Below are positions 32,149 to 42,958 of a stretch of DNA of 64,000 nucleotides, piece by piece. A program made the position numbers and the translations under genes. Every line of letters starts with the position of its first letter. Within the stretch, counting starts at the first letter, position 1. The stretch lies in contig CAVPPW010000001.1 of NCBI GenBank assembly GCA_963707445.1, forward strand, positions 1-64,000. The letters are read 5' to 3'. The DNA comes from JALORV01 sp963707445 (lineage in GTDB: Bacteria > Pseudomonadota > Gammaproteobacteria > Burkholderiales > Burkholderiaceae_F). The notes under the pieces are model-generated. The model had not been told where the DNA came from and did no database searches. It saw only the letters and a list, made by a program, of their open reading frames with translations.

Positions 32149-33278
32149 GGCGCAGACCTCGCCAGGTGCTGCCGGATCGGGCCCAGCATGTCCGCACCGA
32201 GGCGGGCGCTGCGCGCGGCGCTCCAGCCGCAGTGCGCGTCCGGCGCGTTGGCGTTGTCCTTGAACGGCATCTCCAGGGTCAGTGACAGGCAGCCGAAGGT
32301 GTGGCCGACGTACTTCGAGGCGAGCTTGAGCACGTCGTCCTGGTACTTGCTGGCCGAGTAGCCGTGCTCGCTCTGGAAATCCGTATTGGCCGCGCGGAAG
32401 TCCGCCGCGAACGCGGCCTGCTCGGCCTGCTGGCGCGCGCTGAACCCCGGCAGCATCTCGCAGCCTGCAATGAACACGTAGGGCAGAACTTCATCGCCGT
32501 GGATATCGAAGAATGCGGCGCATCCGGTCGCATGCAGCGCGTCGCGCACGGCCAGCACTTCGGGACTCCGCTCCGCGGACGGCTGCAGCCACTCGCGGTT
32601 GAGGTTGGCTCCCGCCGCGTTGGTCCGGAGGTTGCCGAGCACCGAGCCGTCGGGATTCATGTTGGGAACGATGTAAAAGGTCGCCATGCGCTGCAGTTCG
32701 CGCGACACCGCGTCCGCTGGGTCGAGCAGCCGTTGCAGGAGTCCCTCGACGAACCATTCGGCCATCGTTTCGCCGGGGTGTTGGCGCGCGATGATCCACA
32801 CCGGCTGCGCGCCTCGCCGACGACCAATCGGTCGAGATCGCGCCCCTGCAAGCTGCCGCCGAGCCGCTCGCGCCGGCCGCCGCCTGCCACGCAGTCTGCC
32901 AGCAGCGCAAGGTGCCGTTCCCATGAATACGGCTCGAAGTACGCGACATACATCGCAGGACCCGGCGGCAGGTCGATCGACATCGTCCGGCCGTCGTAAC
33001 GCGTCGGCAGCGCGAGTCCAGCGGCGTCCGTCATTGCTGGCCACCGCGCGGTAATCGTTCCAACCCGCCGGATACGTGGTGTCGCCGGCGTTGGTGAAAT
33101 CCACGCGTGCACCGGCGGGTCCGATGCCGTCGATGCGGAAGTGAAACCACTGCACGAATTCGGAGCGAGTGCCGTCGGCCTTCAGATCGGACCGGATACG
33201 CACCTCGGCCGCGGCGCTGTCGGTCGCGACGATCTCGATCGCTCCGCCGTCGAAGTTGCTGTCGAGCGTGAGTGGCAT
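32145..33278 (-). CDS. M14-family cytosolic-type zinc carboxypeptidase
   Basis: About 377 aa. N-terminal beta domain, then the peptidase. Zinc ligands are in ARQHPGETMAEWF (H..E) and FFDIHGDEVLPYVF (H); the catalytic Glu is in LTLEMPFKDN. NMNPDGSVLGNLRTNA is the substrate Asn-Arg segment. One surplus base near 33032 and one opposite shift near 32808 leave the middle (AMYVAYFEPYSWERH) in another frame. Overlaps the GNAT-exonuclease gene by 4 bases. Confidence 0.85.
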   Translation of the reverse strand: MPLTLDSNFDGGAIEIVATDSAAAEVRIRSDLKADGTRSEFVQWFHFRIDGIGPAGARVDFTNAGDTTYPAGWNDYRAVASNDGRRWTRAADALRRPDDVDRPAAGSCDVCRVLRAVFMGTAPCAAGRLRGRRRPARAARRQLAGARSRPIGRRRGAQPVWIIARQHPGETMAEWFVEGLLQRLLDPADAVSRELQRMATFYIVPNMNPDGSVLGNLRTNAAGANLNREWLQPSAERSPEVLAVRDALHATGCAAFFDIHGDEVLPYVFIAGCEMLPGFSARQQAEQAAFAADFRAANTDFQSEHGYSASKYQDDVLKLASKYVGHTFGCLSLTLEMPFKDNANAPDAHCGWSAARSARLGADMLGPIRQHLARSAP

Positions 33279-33334
33279 AGCCGAAAAGTATATATAGTCG
33301 GCGCGCCCTGACCGCCTGTTTTGCCTGTGAATTC

Positions 33335-34492
33335 ATGAACGCACCCGAGCCGGCCACGCGCCTGCCCCGCGTCGGCACGACGATCTTCTCAGTGATGTCG
33401 CAGCTGGCGATGAAGCACGGCGCCGTCAACCTCGGCCAAGGGTTCCCGGACTTCAACTGCGATCCAATCCTCCAGCAGCACCTCGACGCGGCCGTGCACG
33501 CTGGCCACAACCAGTACGCGCCGATGCCTGGCGTGCCGGCGCTGCGGCTCGCGCTCGCCGCGAAATGCGAAGCGCTCTACGGCCGGCGCTACGACGCCGA
33601 GACAGAGATCACCATCACGGCCGGAGCGACACAAGCTGTGATGGCGAGCGTCATCGCGCTCGTGCAGCCCGGCGACGAAGTGATCGTGTTCGAGCCGACG
33701 TACGACAGTTATGTCCCTTCGATCGTGCTTGCCGGCGCGACGCCCCGCTTCGTCCCGCTCGACGCAGACAACGGTTACGCGCCCGACTGGGACCGGGTGC
33801 GCGCAGCGATCACGCCGCGCACGCGACTGCTGATGCTCAACTTCCCGCACAACCCGACAGGCCGGACACTGCGCACCGAGGATCTGACCGCTCTGGAGGA
33901 AATCGTCACGCACCACGGCATCCTGCTGATTTCCGACGAGGTCTACGAGCACATCGTGTTCGATGACCGGCCGCATCTGTCGCTGATGCGCTCGAGCGCG
34001 CTCGCCGAGTGCACGGTCGTGGTTTCGAGCTTCGGCAAGACGTTCCACACGACCGGCTGGAAGGTCGGTTATACGATGGCGCCGCACAAACTGACAGCGG
34101 AGATCCGCAAGGTCCACCAGTTCATGGTGTTTGCGGTCAACACGCCGGCGCAGCATGCGTTTGCCGCTTACCTGCAGACCCCGACGCCCTACCTCGAGCT
34201 GCCGGCGTTCTACCAGGCGAAGCGCGACCTGCTGATCGCGGGGCTGCGCTCGACGCCGTTCCGCGTGCTGCCGTGCGAAGGGACGTACTTCGTGCTCGCG
34301 GATTATTCCGCGCTCAGTGCAGCGCCGGAACCCGAATTCGCGCAGACGATGATCGCGAAGTACGGCGTCGCGGTGATTCCGGTATCGGTGTTCTACGACG
34401 TGCCGACCGATCGGCGCGTGGTGCGCTTCTGTTTCGCCAAGAAAGACGAAACCCTGCGCGAGGCCTTGCGACGAATCGCAGCGGCGCTGTAG
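33335..34492 (+). CDS. PLP-dependent aminotransferase, methionine-type (YbdL-like)
   Basis: 385 aa, fold-type I class I/II aminotransferase. The PLP Lys is in VVSSFGKTFHTTGWKVGY; also LLMLNFPHNPTGR and SDEVYEHIVFD. The N-terminal GTTIFSVMSQLAMKHGAVNL matches the YbdL/kynurenine aminotransferase group. An A/T-rich island (AGTATATATAG, near 33291) in the short divergent gap may hold its promoter. Confidence 0.88.
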   Translation: MNAPEPATRLPRVGTTIFSVMSQLAMKHGAVNLGQGFPDFNCDPILQQHLDAAVHAGHNQYAPMPGVPALRLALAAKCEALYGRRYDAETEITITAGATQAVMASVIALVQPGDEVIVFEPTYDSYVPSIVLAGATPRFVPLDADNGYAPDWDRVRAAITPRTRLLMLNFPHNPTGRTLRTEDLTALEEIVTHHGILLISDEVYEHIVFDDRPHLSLMRSSALAECTVVVSSFGKTFHTTGWKVGYTMAPHKLTAEIRKVHQFMVFAVNTPAQHAFAAYLQTPTPYLELPAFYQAKRDLLIAGLRSTPFRVLPCEGTYFVLADYSALSAAPEPEFAQTMIAKYGVAVIPVSVFYDVPTDRRVVRFCFAKKDETLREALRRIAAAL

Positions 34493-34589
34493 CGGCCGGC
34501 GCAGACTGTGCAATGACGCTGGCGAATTGGCAGACTATGGAGTCTGCCGCGTTCGCTGAAGATCAAAAGCATCTTAGAGGACATCCACG

Positions 34590-34938
34590 ATGAGTATCAC
34601 GCGACACGATCAGAGCGCCATCCTTTCGCAAGCCGTCGAACACGGAGAGCACCGTGTATTTGGCTGGCATCGTGGCGAAAGATTTGAACAAGGATGTCAG
34701 GGGACAGACCCGGGAAGTCCTCGAGGAAATTGATCGGCTGCTCGCCAAGTGCGGATCGAGCAAATCCAAGCTACTCCAATGTCACATCTGGGTGACGGAC
34801 ATACGCAACCGGGCGCCGATGAACGAGGTGTGGACCGATTGGGTCGACAAGACGAATCTCCCGGCGCGCGCGTGCGTCGAAGCCAAGCTCGCCGACCCAA
34901 AGGCTTTGGTCGAGATAATGGTCGTTGCGGCCAAATAG
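34590..34938 (+). CDS. RidA family protein
   Basis: About 115 aa. RidA/YjgF enamine deaminase family: VYLAGIVAKDLNKDVRGQT, LEEIDRLLAKCGSSKSKLLQ and NLPARACVEAKLADPKALVEIM with the conserved Arg. A surplus G near 34649 splits the first 20 residues. The active-site Arg and trimer-interface segments are intact. Downstream of the aminotransferase, which can generate reactive imines. Confidence 0.85.
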
Positions 34939-35046
34939 CTTGTGCCGCGCAACGCTAGGTTGCTGCCGTCCGACCATTCGTAGGCGTCGGTGGCACGCCG
35001 ATCAAACCGCGGGCGCGGCTTCCGTCGGCCGCGATGCGAAGCTGCG

Positions 35047-36055
35047 CTAGGCCGCGTTCGCCAGGCTGACGATGCGTGAGAACAGGCGTCGGTACTGCAT
35101 GTCGGTGTCGCCGGCGAAGCGCGGATCGAGATTGCTTGCAAAGACGCGGTCGATCTCGGCCCAGTCTTCGGCGGTCAAGAACTTCTGCGCCGCGGGCAGG
35201 ATCACGCCCTCCTCCCGGCCCATGTGGTCCCACATGAACCTGGCGTAGCGCGACACCGCCTGCTCGAGCACTTCGAGATCCACCGGATCGCGCTCGACCA
35301 GCTCCGCAAGTTCGGCGACCAGCTGGTGGTCGCGCTCGTGCTGTCGCTGCAGTTCGTCGAGTTCGGCATCGACCGAAGACGTGCGTTTGCGCAGCCGGCG
35401 GAACAGATAGTCATCCTCCTTCGGATGGTGCAAGGTCAACGGGAAGTCCCTGATGTAGCGAACGATCGCGCGCATCAGCACGGGATCCGGGCCCTTGCCA
35501 TCGCGCACGCGCCGCGTCGAGAAGGTGCGTCCATGCATGCAGCACCGCCGCCAGCGATCGGTGCTCATCGCGGATGACGCCGATGGCGCGCGTGCTGGCG
35601 TCGGGATTGCGCGTCGCCGCCACCAGCACCGGAATCTCGGTCTGCATCAGCACCTTCAGCGTCTGCGAGCCGAGCATCATCCCGAGGTTGCTGCGACGGC
35701 CATGTGATCCCATGAAGATGAGGTCACAAGCGGCGTTGCGCGCGGCGCCGAGGATCGCTTCGTAGGGTCGGTCACTGGTTACGCGGATCGAACCGCACGA
35801 CACCTCCTGCGCGCGGGCGGCGGATTCCGCCTTGCTCAGGATTTCGCCCGCCCGACCCTCGAAGGGGTAATCGTCGTTGCTCGACGGAGTTGCCCAGACC
35901 ACCTCGGTCTCGCTGCGCAGTGTCGCGCCATGGTCCGGCACCGCGTGGAAGAACGTGATGCGTGCACCCATCGTGCGCGCAAATTCAACGGCTTGTCCGA
36001 TGATCTGGATTGACAGATCGGAGCCGTCGACGGGGACGAGCAAATGGTGATACAT
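35047..36055 (-). CDS. UspA-hemerythrin fusion protein (copy 1)
   Basis: About 335 aa. Residues 1-150 form a universal-stress domain: LLVPVDGSDLS, and the nucleotide motif GSHGRRSNLGMMLGS then PVLV. Residues 160-330 form a hemerythrin-like four-helix domain with DEHRSLAAVLH, LTLHHPKEDDYLF, QRQHERDHQL and MWDHMGREEG, enough His/Glu for a diiron site. The first hemerythrin helix is in the same frame as UspA, so the fusion is real; a surplus base near 35516 falls later. A second copy lies at 40141-41221. Divergent from the LuxR gene. Confidence 0.85.
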
Positions 36056-36150
36056 GGCAGTTCCTGTTCGGAGTCGGCTGCGCTGCGCCGTTGCCGCGGA
36101 GCCGCTGTGCCGCGCTGGACTGGATCCTAGGAGCGCCGGGAGCCCTACTG

Positions 36151-36169
36151 CCCCCTATAAGAGGGGGGG
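36151..36169. promoter_or_regulatory. CCCCCT-N5-AGGGGGGG inverted repeat, copy 1
   Basis: CCCCCT-ATAAG-AGGGGGGG lies between the divergent UspA-hemerythrin and LuxR genes, 95 bases before the former and about 150 before the latter. A second copy with identical arms and spacer length is at 39061-39079. The symmetrical arms and placement fit an operator for the LuxR/MalT-like regulator. Confidence 0.5.
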
Positions 36170-36321
36170 CTATTCCGCGCGGCCCCGCCTCCGAGCTCCA
36201 ATCACTCCTACAATCCAGAACCGACCGGCGAACCAGGTGTGCCGATCGGACGACCGGGCACCGCGGGTCGCGCAGCGATCCGGTCGCACCGGCGAAAGAT
36301 TCCAACGACTCCGGTTTCAGC

Positions 36322-39042
36322 GTGGCAAGCACCGCACATCGTCCGTCGAGCAGCGCCATCTCGGGACTCCTGTTGAAGGTCACGCCCGCACGCGTGCCGC
36401 GCGATCTGCTGATCCGGCAGCGCCTGTCGTACGACGCTCCTGATTTTCGCGACCGGCCCGCGATCGTCGCGCAGGCACCCGCCGGCTTCGGCAAGACCGC
36501 CGTGCTGGCCCAGTGGCGACGCGAACACCTCGCCCGCGGCACCGTGGTGGCCTGGCTATCCGCGCAGGAGGAGGACGATACCCAGCGCTTCGTGCGCGGA
36601 CTGGCGCTCGCGGTGCGCGTTGCCTCGGGCCGGCCGAATTTCGGGCACACGCTGCTCGAAGGGGCGGTGCCGGCCGGGCTTGAGGCCGTCACCGCGTGGC
36701 TGGACGACGTCGCGCAGAGCGCGCTCGACATCGTGATGATCATCGACGAGGCGGACCGACTGCCACCGGACTCACGCGAGGCACTCACCTACCTGATTCA
36801 CAACGCGCCGTCGAATTTGCGCATCATCGTTGCCGCACGACCCGAGTGCGATCTCGGCGTCGCCGACCTGATTCCTTACGGACACTGCGCGATGCTCGGC
36901 GCAGTCTCGCTGCGCTTCGAACTCGAGGAAACGATCGCGCTGGCACGCAGCCGGCTCAACGGCCGCATCGATGCCGATACCGGCGCTCGCCTGCACGAAC
37001 TGACCGAGGGCTGGCCGCTGGGTCTGCAACTCGCGCTGTCGGCGATCAGCCGCAGCACCGATGCCAGAGCCGCCATCGAGTCGATGGCGGGCCGCAGTGG
37101 CGCACTGCACGGGCACTTCGTCGATGCACTGCTCGCCAACCTTGAGCACGGACGACGCGGAGTTCCTGACCCGCATCGCGATCGTCGACGACCTGCATGC
37201 CGAGCTGTGCCGGGAAATGACCGGGATGCCCGATGCGGCCGAACGACTGGCACGCCTGGCGCGCGATACGCCGCTGCTGGTCGCAGGCGAAGGCAGCGAC
37301 TGGCTGCGCATGCACGCGGTCGCGCGCGAGGCGCTGCGCGAGCGCTTTGCGCAGCTGCCACCGGCGACGCGCGCCGCGCTGCAGGGACGGGCCTCACAGT
37401 GGCTGGCCGAGCACGGCTTGTTCGAGGAAGCCGCCCGGCATGCACTTGCCTCGGGGCGTCAGCAGACCGCCTATGACTATGTCGAGCGTTGCCTGTACGA
37501 AAACTTCATGCGCCGCGGCCAGGTCGGCGCAGTGCTCGACTGGCTCGGACGCATGCCACCGGCAGAGCTCGATCGACGTCCACGCCTGCTGCTGGCCGCG
37601 GCGTGGGCACTCGCGGTCGGCGGTCGGCACCATGAAGCCGAAAGCGATGGTGGAGCGCATCCTGGCGCAGGCCCACGGCGATGCGGCCATCAAATGCGAG
37701 TGCGCGCTGATCCTGAGCGGAGCGGCCGGTTTCGCCGACGACCCTGACAAGTTCGCGGAATTGCACGATCCGTGGGCGCAATCGCCGCCGTTGACCGATC
37801 CGCTGCTGCTCTATGTGCATTCGAACCGGCGCGCCTTCAGCGCGCTGTTCGAAGGCGACCCGGCCCAGGCGCGGCACCACCAGCAGCGGGCGCCGCGCGG
37901 CGACTTCGGCAGCGCGTTCCGCTACGTTTCGCGCTGGGGCGAGTTCGTGATCGCGCTGTCCTACCTCTGGGAAGGCCAGGTTCGCCTGGCCGAGAACCTG
38001 CTGCGGCCGGCACTGCCCGGTGCCGAAAACGAACTCGGCCGCCGCAACCCGTTCGTCTGCATGCTCGCGGCCCTGCTCGCCTCGGCGGTCTGGGAACGCG
38101 ACCAGCCGCAGGAGGCCGCCGCGCTGCTCGCGAACCGGCTCGACGTGCATCGAGCGCAGCGGCCTGCCCGACGCGGTGCTGCTCGGGTATCGCACGGCGG
38201 CACGGATGGCCGCGGCCGACGGCGCCGAGCACCGCGCGTTCGAACTGCTGGATGCGCATGCACGCGGTCGGGCTGAGCCGCAACATGCCGCGACTGTGCA
38301 TCGCCAGCCTCTCGGATCAGGTGCGGATGCATGCTCGGCGCTTTCGGCCGGAGACGAGCCGCGCGCTGTGCGCGCGCATCGACGCGCTGCTCGCGAGCGA
38401 CGAGCGTCCCTCACGGGCGGCTGTGGCGGCGCAGTGTCGAGTGGATGCAGCACCTGGCGCACGCCAACGCGGCGATCGCCGCGCAGGAGTGGCGCCGCGC
38501 GCTCGAGGCGCTCGACCGCAGCGGCGGCGCTCGCCGCAGTCGATGCAGTTGGGTCGCGTCCGGATCGAAGTGATGGCGCTGCGCGCGTTCGCACTCGACC
38601 GGTGCGGCGAAAAGGCCGTTCCGCTGCTGAAGGAGGCGATCGGTCTGGCGCAGACTTTCGGTCTCGAACGCCTGTTCAAGGACGCGCATCCCGGCGCTCG
38701 GCGACTGGGTCCAGCAGGTCACCAGCGAGACATCCGGCAACCCGGGCGAACGCGCGCCCAGCCGCGGCTCGTAGCGCGGTGCAGCTGCGCCGATGCAGGC
38801 CCCGCGGGCCGGCAGCGGCACCACGCGCGATCCCGAGCCTGGCATTGACGCCCAAGGAGCGCGAAGTGCTCGAGCTGCTGGCGCGCAATCTCTCCAACAA
38901 GGAAATCGCGCGAGCGATGCAGATCGGGGAGGAAACGATCAAATGGCACCTGAAGAATCTCTTCAACAAGCTCGACGCCGGCACGCGCAAGCAGGCCGTG
39001 CGTCGCGCTGAGCTGCTGGGTCTGCTCGAAACGGCGCGCTGA
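36322..39042 (+). CDS. MalT-like LuxR-family ATP-dependent regulator
   Basis: About 903 aa after removing nine surplus bases, matching the usual ~900 aa of this class. N-terminal STAND ATPase: Walker A APAGFGKTAVL near residue 55, Walker B DIVMIIDEADRL. Helical TPR-like repeats fill the middle. The C-terminal LuxR helix-turn-helix is LTPKEREVLELLARNLSNKE then ETIKWHLKNLFNKL. The start is uncertain; GTG 36322 begins ASTAHRPSSS just ahead of conserved sequence. Surplus bases sit near 37141, 37643, 38148, 38254, 38438, 38517, 38542, 38693 and 38763. Probable activator of the downstream operon. Confidence 0.85.
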
Positions 39043-39060
39043 TCCGGGCGCCAGCGCTCG

Positions 39061-39079
39061 CCCCCTCGGCGAGGGGGGG
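39061..39079. promoter_or_regulatory. CCCCCT-N5-AGGGGGGG inverted repeat, copy 2
   Basis: CCCCCT-CGGCG-AGGGGGGG lies 18 bases after the LuxR stop and 118 before the dioxygenase start. It can fold as a terminator-like hairpin but has no U-tract. The arms are identical to the copy at 36151-36169 while the five central bases differ, which favours a protein-binding site. Confidence 0.5.
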
Positions 39080-39197
39080 AGTGGGACCCCCGCCGCCGCC
39101 TAATCTGCGCGTCATTCGAGTTCACGAGCCGGCGACTACGCCATAGACCGAAAATCGATCCGGGCCGAAACGAGCCCGGGACCATGGAGACCAAGCG

Positions 39198-40116
39198 ATG
39201 TCACAGTCCACCGCAGCCCCTGAAGCACCCGCCGTCGTCAGCGCAAAGTCGCTGAAGACCTCGATCAAGGTCGAACCGCTGACCTGCGCGATCGGCGCCG
39301 AGCTTTCGAACGTGAACCTCGGCGTCGCCTCGCGCGACGCCGCGCTGGTCGCCGAGATCCGCGCGCTGCTGCTGCAAGCACCGCGTGCTGTTCTTCCGCG
39401 ACCAGGACATCACGCGCGCCGAGCACGTCGCGTTCGCGCGCCACTTCGGCGAGCTCGAGGACCATCCGGTCGCCGGCAGCGATCCGGACAATCCCGGGCT
39501 CGTGCGCATCTACAAGTCGCCCGACTCGCCGAACGACCGCTACGAGAACGCGTGGCACACCGACGCCACGTGGCGCGAGAAGCCGCCGTTCGGCTGCGTG
39601 CTGCGCTGCGTCGAGTGTCCGCCGGTCGGCGGCGACACGATGTGGGCCAACATGGTGCTGGCCTACGAGCGGCTGCCCGAGCACGTCAAGACGCAGATCG
39701 CCGGCCTGCGCGCGCGCCACAGCATCGAGGCGAGCTTCGGCGCCGCGATGCCGATCGAGAAGCGCCATGCGCTGAAGGCGCAGTTCCCCGATGCCGAGCA
39801 TCCGGTGGTGCGCACGCATCCGGAGACCGGCGAGAAGGTGCTGTTCGTCAACGCGTTCACGACGCACTTCACCAACTACCACACGCCGGAGAACGTGCGC
39901 TTCGGCCAGGACTACGCGCCCGGGCGCGAGCCAGCTGCTGCAACTACCTGATCAGCCAGGCGTTCATCCCCGAGTACCAGGTGCGCTTCCGCTGGAAGCC
40001 GAACAGCATGGCGATGTGGGACAACCGCTCGCACGCAGCACTACGCGGTGATGGACTACCCGCCGTGCCACCGCAAGATGGAACGCGCCGGAATCATCGG
40101 CGACAAGCCGTTCTGA
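39198..40116 (+). CDS. TauD/TfdA-family 2-oxoglutarate-dependent dioxygenase
   Basis: About 304 aa after removing four surplus bases (near 39375, 39929, 39944, 40034). Fe(II) ligands: the HxD motif in AWHTDATWREKPP and the distal His in NRSTQHYAVMDY. A 2-oxoglutarate-binding Arg follows in CHRKMERAG. VLFFRDQDITRAEHVAFA is the family N-terminal signature. Substrate unknown. First gene of a tight operon with UspA-hemerythrin, a beta-keto acid cleavage enzyme and transporters. Confidence 0.88.
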
Positions 40117-40140
40117 CCGCGCGGCCTCCGGGAGTCACAC

Positions 40141-41221
40141 ATGTATCGCCACCTGATGGTTCCGCTCGACGATTCGCCGCTGTCGGTCGACACGGTGCGC
40201 AAGGCCGTCGAGTTCGCCCGCACGCTCGGCGCGAAGGTCACGTTCTTCCACGCCCAGGCGGACTACGGAACGTCGAGCGACGGCGCGCTCGAGCGCGTGA
40301 TCGTCGCCGGCGGCGTTCAACGAGCACATGGCCGGAGAGGCGCGGGCGATCCTGTCGAAGGCCGAAGTCGTCGCGCGCGAGGCCGGCGTCGACCACGACT
40401 CGGTCGCGGTGACCAGCAACCGGCCCTACGAGGCGATCCTCGAGGCGGCCGAGGCGCGCGGCTGCGACCTGATCTTCATCGCCTCGCACGGCCGCCGCGG
40501 CCTGAAGGGACTGGTGCTCGGCTCGCAGACGCAGCGGGTGCTGCAGCACACGACGATTCCGGTGCTGGTGTCGGCGGTCGAGAGCAATCTTCCGGCCGGC
40601 GAACTGATCAGCGCCATTGGTCACGATCGGCGACGAGCATCGCTCGCTCGCGGCGGTGATCCACGGCCTCGAGTTCCTGGTCCGCGAAGCGCGCGACGCG
40701 GGGAAGCCGCCGTCGTTCGCGTCTGCTCCGCGCGATGCTGCACTACATCAAGGTCTTTCCCGAGACGCTGCACCATCCGAAGGAGGACGCGTACCTGTTC
40801 CGCAAGCTGCGCGAGCGCACGTCGGAGTTCGACGAGACGCTCGCCGAGCTCGAGCAGCAGCACGTCAGCGGCCGGCAGCTGGTCGAAAGAGCTGGAGCAG
40901 AGCATCGACCGCTACGAGACGGATCCGGCCGACGGTTTCGACGCATTCGCCGCGGCGGTCGCGCGCTTCGCCTCGGACCAGATGCAGCACATGAGGCTCG
41001 AATCGAAGGTGATCCTGCCCGCGGCGCGCGAGCATCTGACCGCCGAGGACTGGGCGGAGATCGACCGCGCGTTCGCGGACAACGGCGACCCGCGCTTCTC
41101 CGCCGACAACGACGAGGAGTTCCGGCAGCTCTTCACACGGATCCTGAATCTCGCGCCCGACATGGTCGTCGGCGCCGGCGCGCAGCGGCTGACGAAGCCG
41201 GCGCGCAAAACGAAACCCTGA
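40141..41221 (+). CDS. UspA-hemerythrin fusion protein (copy 2)
   Basis: About 358 aa after removing four surplus bases (near 40316, 40620, 40731, 40884). The UspA domain has LMVPLDDSPLSVDTVRKA and ASHGRRGLKGLVLGS. The hemerythrin domain has GDEHRSLAAVIHG, ETLHHPKEDAYLFR, LEQQHVSGRQLV and ILPAAREHLTAEDWAEIDRA, close to copy 1. It lies inside the dioxygenase operon, 24 bases after it. A diiron or oxygen/NO-sensing domain fused to a stress nucleotide-binding domain suggests oxygen or oxidant handling near the oxygenase. Confidence 0.85.
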
Positions 41222-41268
41222 CTTGCACGACCCTTTCCGAATCCACACATCGCACTGAAGGACACAAA

Positions 41269-42328
41269 ATGAACTTCCTCGACGGATCCCTGTTCCCCGA
41301 GAACCAGGACAAGCTCGTCATCACCGCCGCGCCGTACGGCCCCGAGTGGATGCCCTCCGACTTCCCGGAGGACATCCCGGTCAGCGATGGAAGCCCAGAT
41401 CCAGAAGGCGGTGGACTGCTACAACGCCGGCGCCACGGTGCTGCACCTGCACGTGCGCGAGCTCGACGGCAAGGGCTCCAAGCGCCTGTCCAAGTTCAAC
41501 GAGCTGATCGCCGGCGTGCGCAAGCGCCGTGCCGGACCTGATCATCCAGGTCGGCGGCTCGATCTCCTTCGCGCCCGAGACCGAAGGCACCCACGCCAAG
41601 TGGCTGTCCGACGACACGCGCCACATGCTGGCCGAGCTCGATCCCAAGCCGGATCAGGTCACCGTCACCGTCAACACCACGCAGATGAACGTCGTGGAGC
41701 AGATGGAAATCGACGACATCGCCGGCACGTCGCTGGCTGAGCCGCGAACTACCAGGCCTACCGCGAGATGATCGTCCCCTCCGCCCCGAGCTGGGTCGAG
41801 GAGCACGTGCGCCGCCTGAGCGCCGCCGGCATCCAGAGCGCCTTCCAGTTCTACAACATCAACAGCTACGAGACCGTGGAGCGCCTGATCCGCCGCGGCG
41901 TCTACAAGGGCCCGCTGGTGATGAACTGGGTGGCGATCGGCGGCGGCATGGACCAGCCGACGATCTACAGCCTGGCCAACTTCCTGCGCGCCATCCCCGA
42001 CGGCACGATGCTGACCGTCGAAAGCAGCATGCGCAACGTGCTGCCGATCAACATGATGGGCATGGCGATGGGCCTGCACGTGCGCTGCGGCATCGAGGAC
42101 AACCTCTGGAACCAGTCGCGCACCGGCAAGATGACGACCGTGAAGCAGATCGAGCAGCTGGTGCGCATCTCGCGCGAGTTCGGCCGCGAGGTCGCCACCG
42201 GCAAGGAAGCGCGCGAGATCTGCAAGATCGGCGTGTTCTACGACACGGTGGAAGAGACGCTGGCCGCCAACGGCTTCGCCCCGAACGCCAAGGGCCGACA
42301 GCAGGGCTTCCTGCGCAAAGCCGCGTGA
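41269..42328 (+). CDS. Beta-keto acid cleavage enzyme (BKACE family)
   Basis: About 352 aa. Members condense a beta-keto acid with acetyl-CoA and release acetoacetate plus a CoA ester. Zinc and substrate residues are in VLHLHVRELDGKGSKRL (HxH); also LVITAAPYGPEW and QVGGSISF. The C-terminal half has VMNWVAIGGGMDQPTIYSL and GLHVRCGIEDNLW. Surplus bases lie near 41389 and 41529, and one missing base near 41743 in EPxNYQAYREM. The precise beta-keto acid cannot be read from the sequence. Confidence 0.87.
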
Positions 42329-42928
42329 GCAGGATGATGGCTGCACCGACTGTACTGATCGTTCCGGGGCTCCGCGACCATGTCGCGGAGCACTGGCAAA
42401 CGCTGCTCGCGGCGAAACTGCCGCGCGTGCGTAGCGTGCCGCCGATGGGCCGCACCGATCTGCTCTGCGCAGCGCGCGTCGAGGCGATCGACCGCGAGCT
42501 GATGTCCATCAGCGGGCCGGTGATCATCGTCGCGCACAGCGGCGGCGTGATCATGCTGGCGCACTGGGCCGCGACGCGCAATCGCACGCGGCGCCCGATC
42601 CGCGGCGCGTTGCTGGCGACTCCGCCGGACTTCGAGTCGCCGATGCCGGAAGGCTATCCGACGATGGAGGCACTGGCCGCGGCTGGCTGGTTGCCGGTAC
42701 CGCGCCAGCCGCTGCCGTTTCCGAGCATCGTCGCGGCCAGCCGCAACGATCCGCTCGGCGAAGATGGATCGCGTCGCCGAACTCGCGCGCGCCTGGGGCA
42801 GCCGCCTCGTCGATCTCGGCGAAGTCGGCCACCTGAACCCGGCCTCGGGCTTTGGCGAGTGGCCGCGGGCCGCCGACTTCATCCGCGAACTGGCGGCGGA
42901 CGCCGAACCGCAAACGCGCGTCGCCTGA
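42325..42928 (+). CDS. RBBP9/YdeN-type alpha/beta hydrolase
   Basis: About 200 aa. Short serine hydrolase: VLIVPGLRDHVAEHWQTLL at the N-terminus, nucleophile in IIVAHSGGVIML, the Asp in ASRNDPLG, and the His in DLGEVGHLNPASGFGEWP. A surplus base lies near 42763. A GTG start overlaps the previous stop; ATG 42334 or 42337 are alternatives. Possibly a thioesterase or lactonase for the same pathway. Confidence 0.82.
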
Positions 42929-42958
42929 GAGCGCAGCAAACGCACGGAGGAACTGGCA

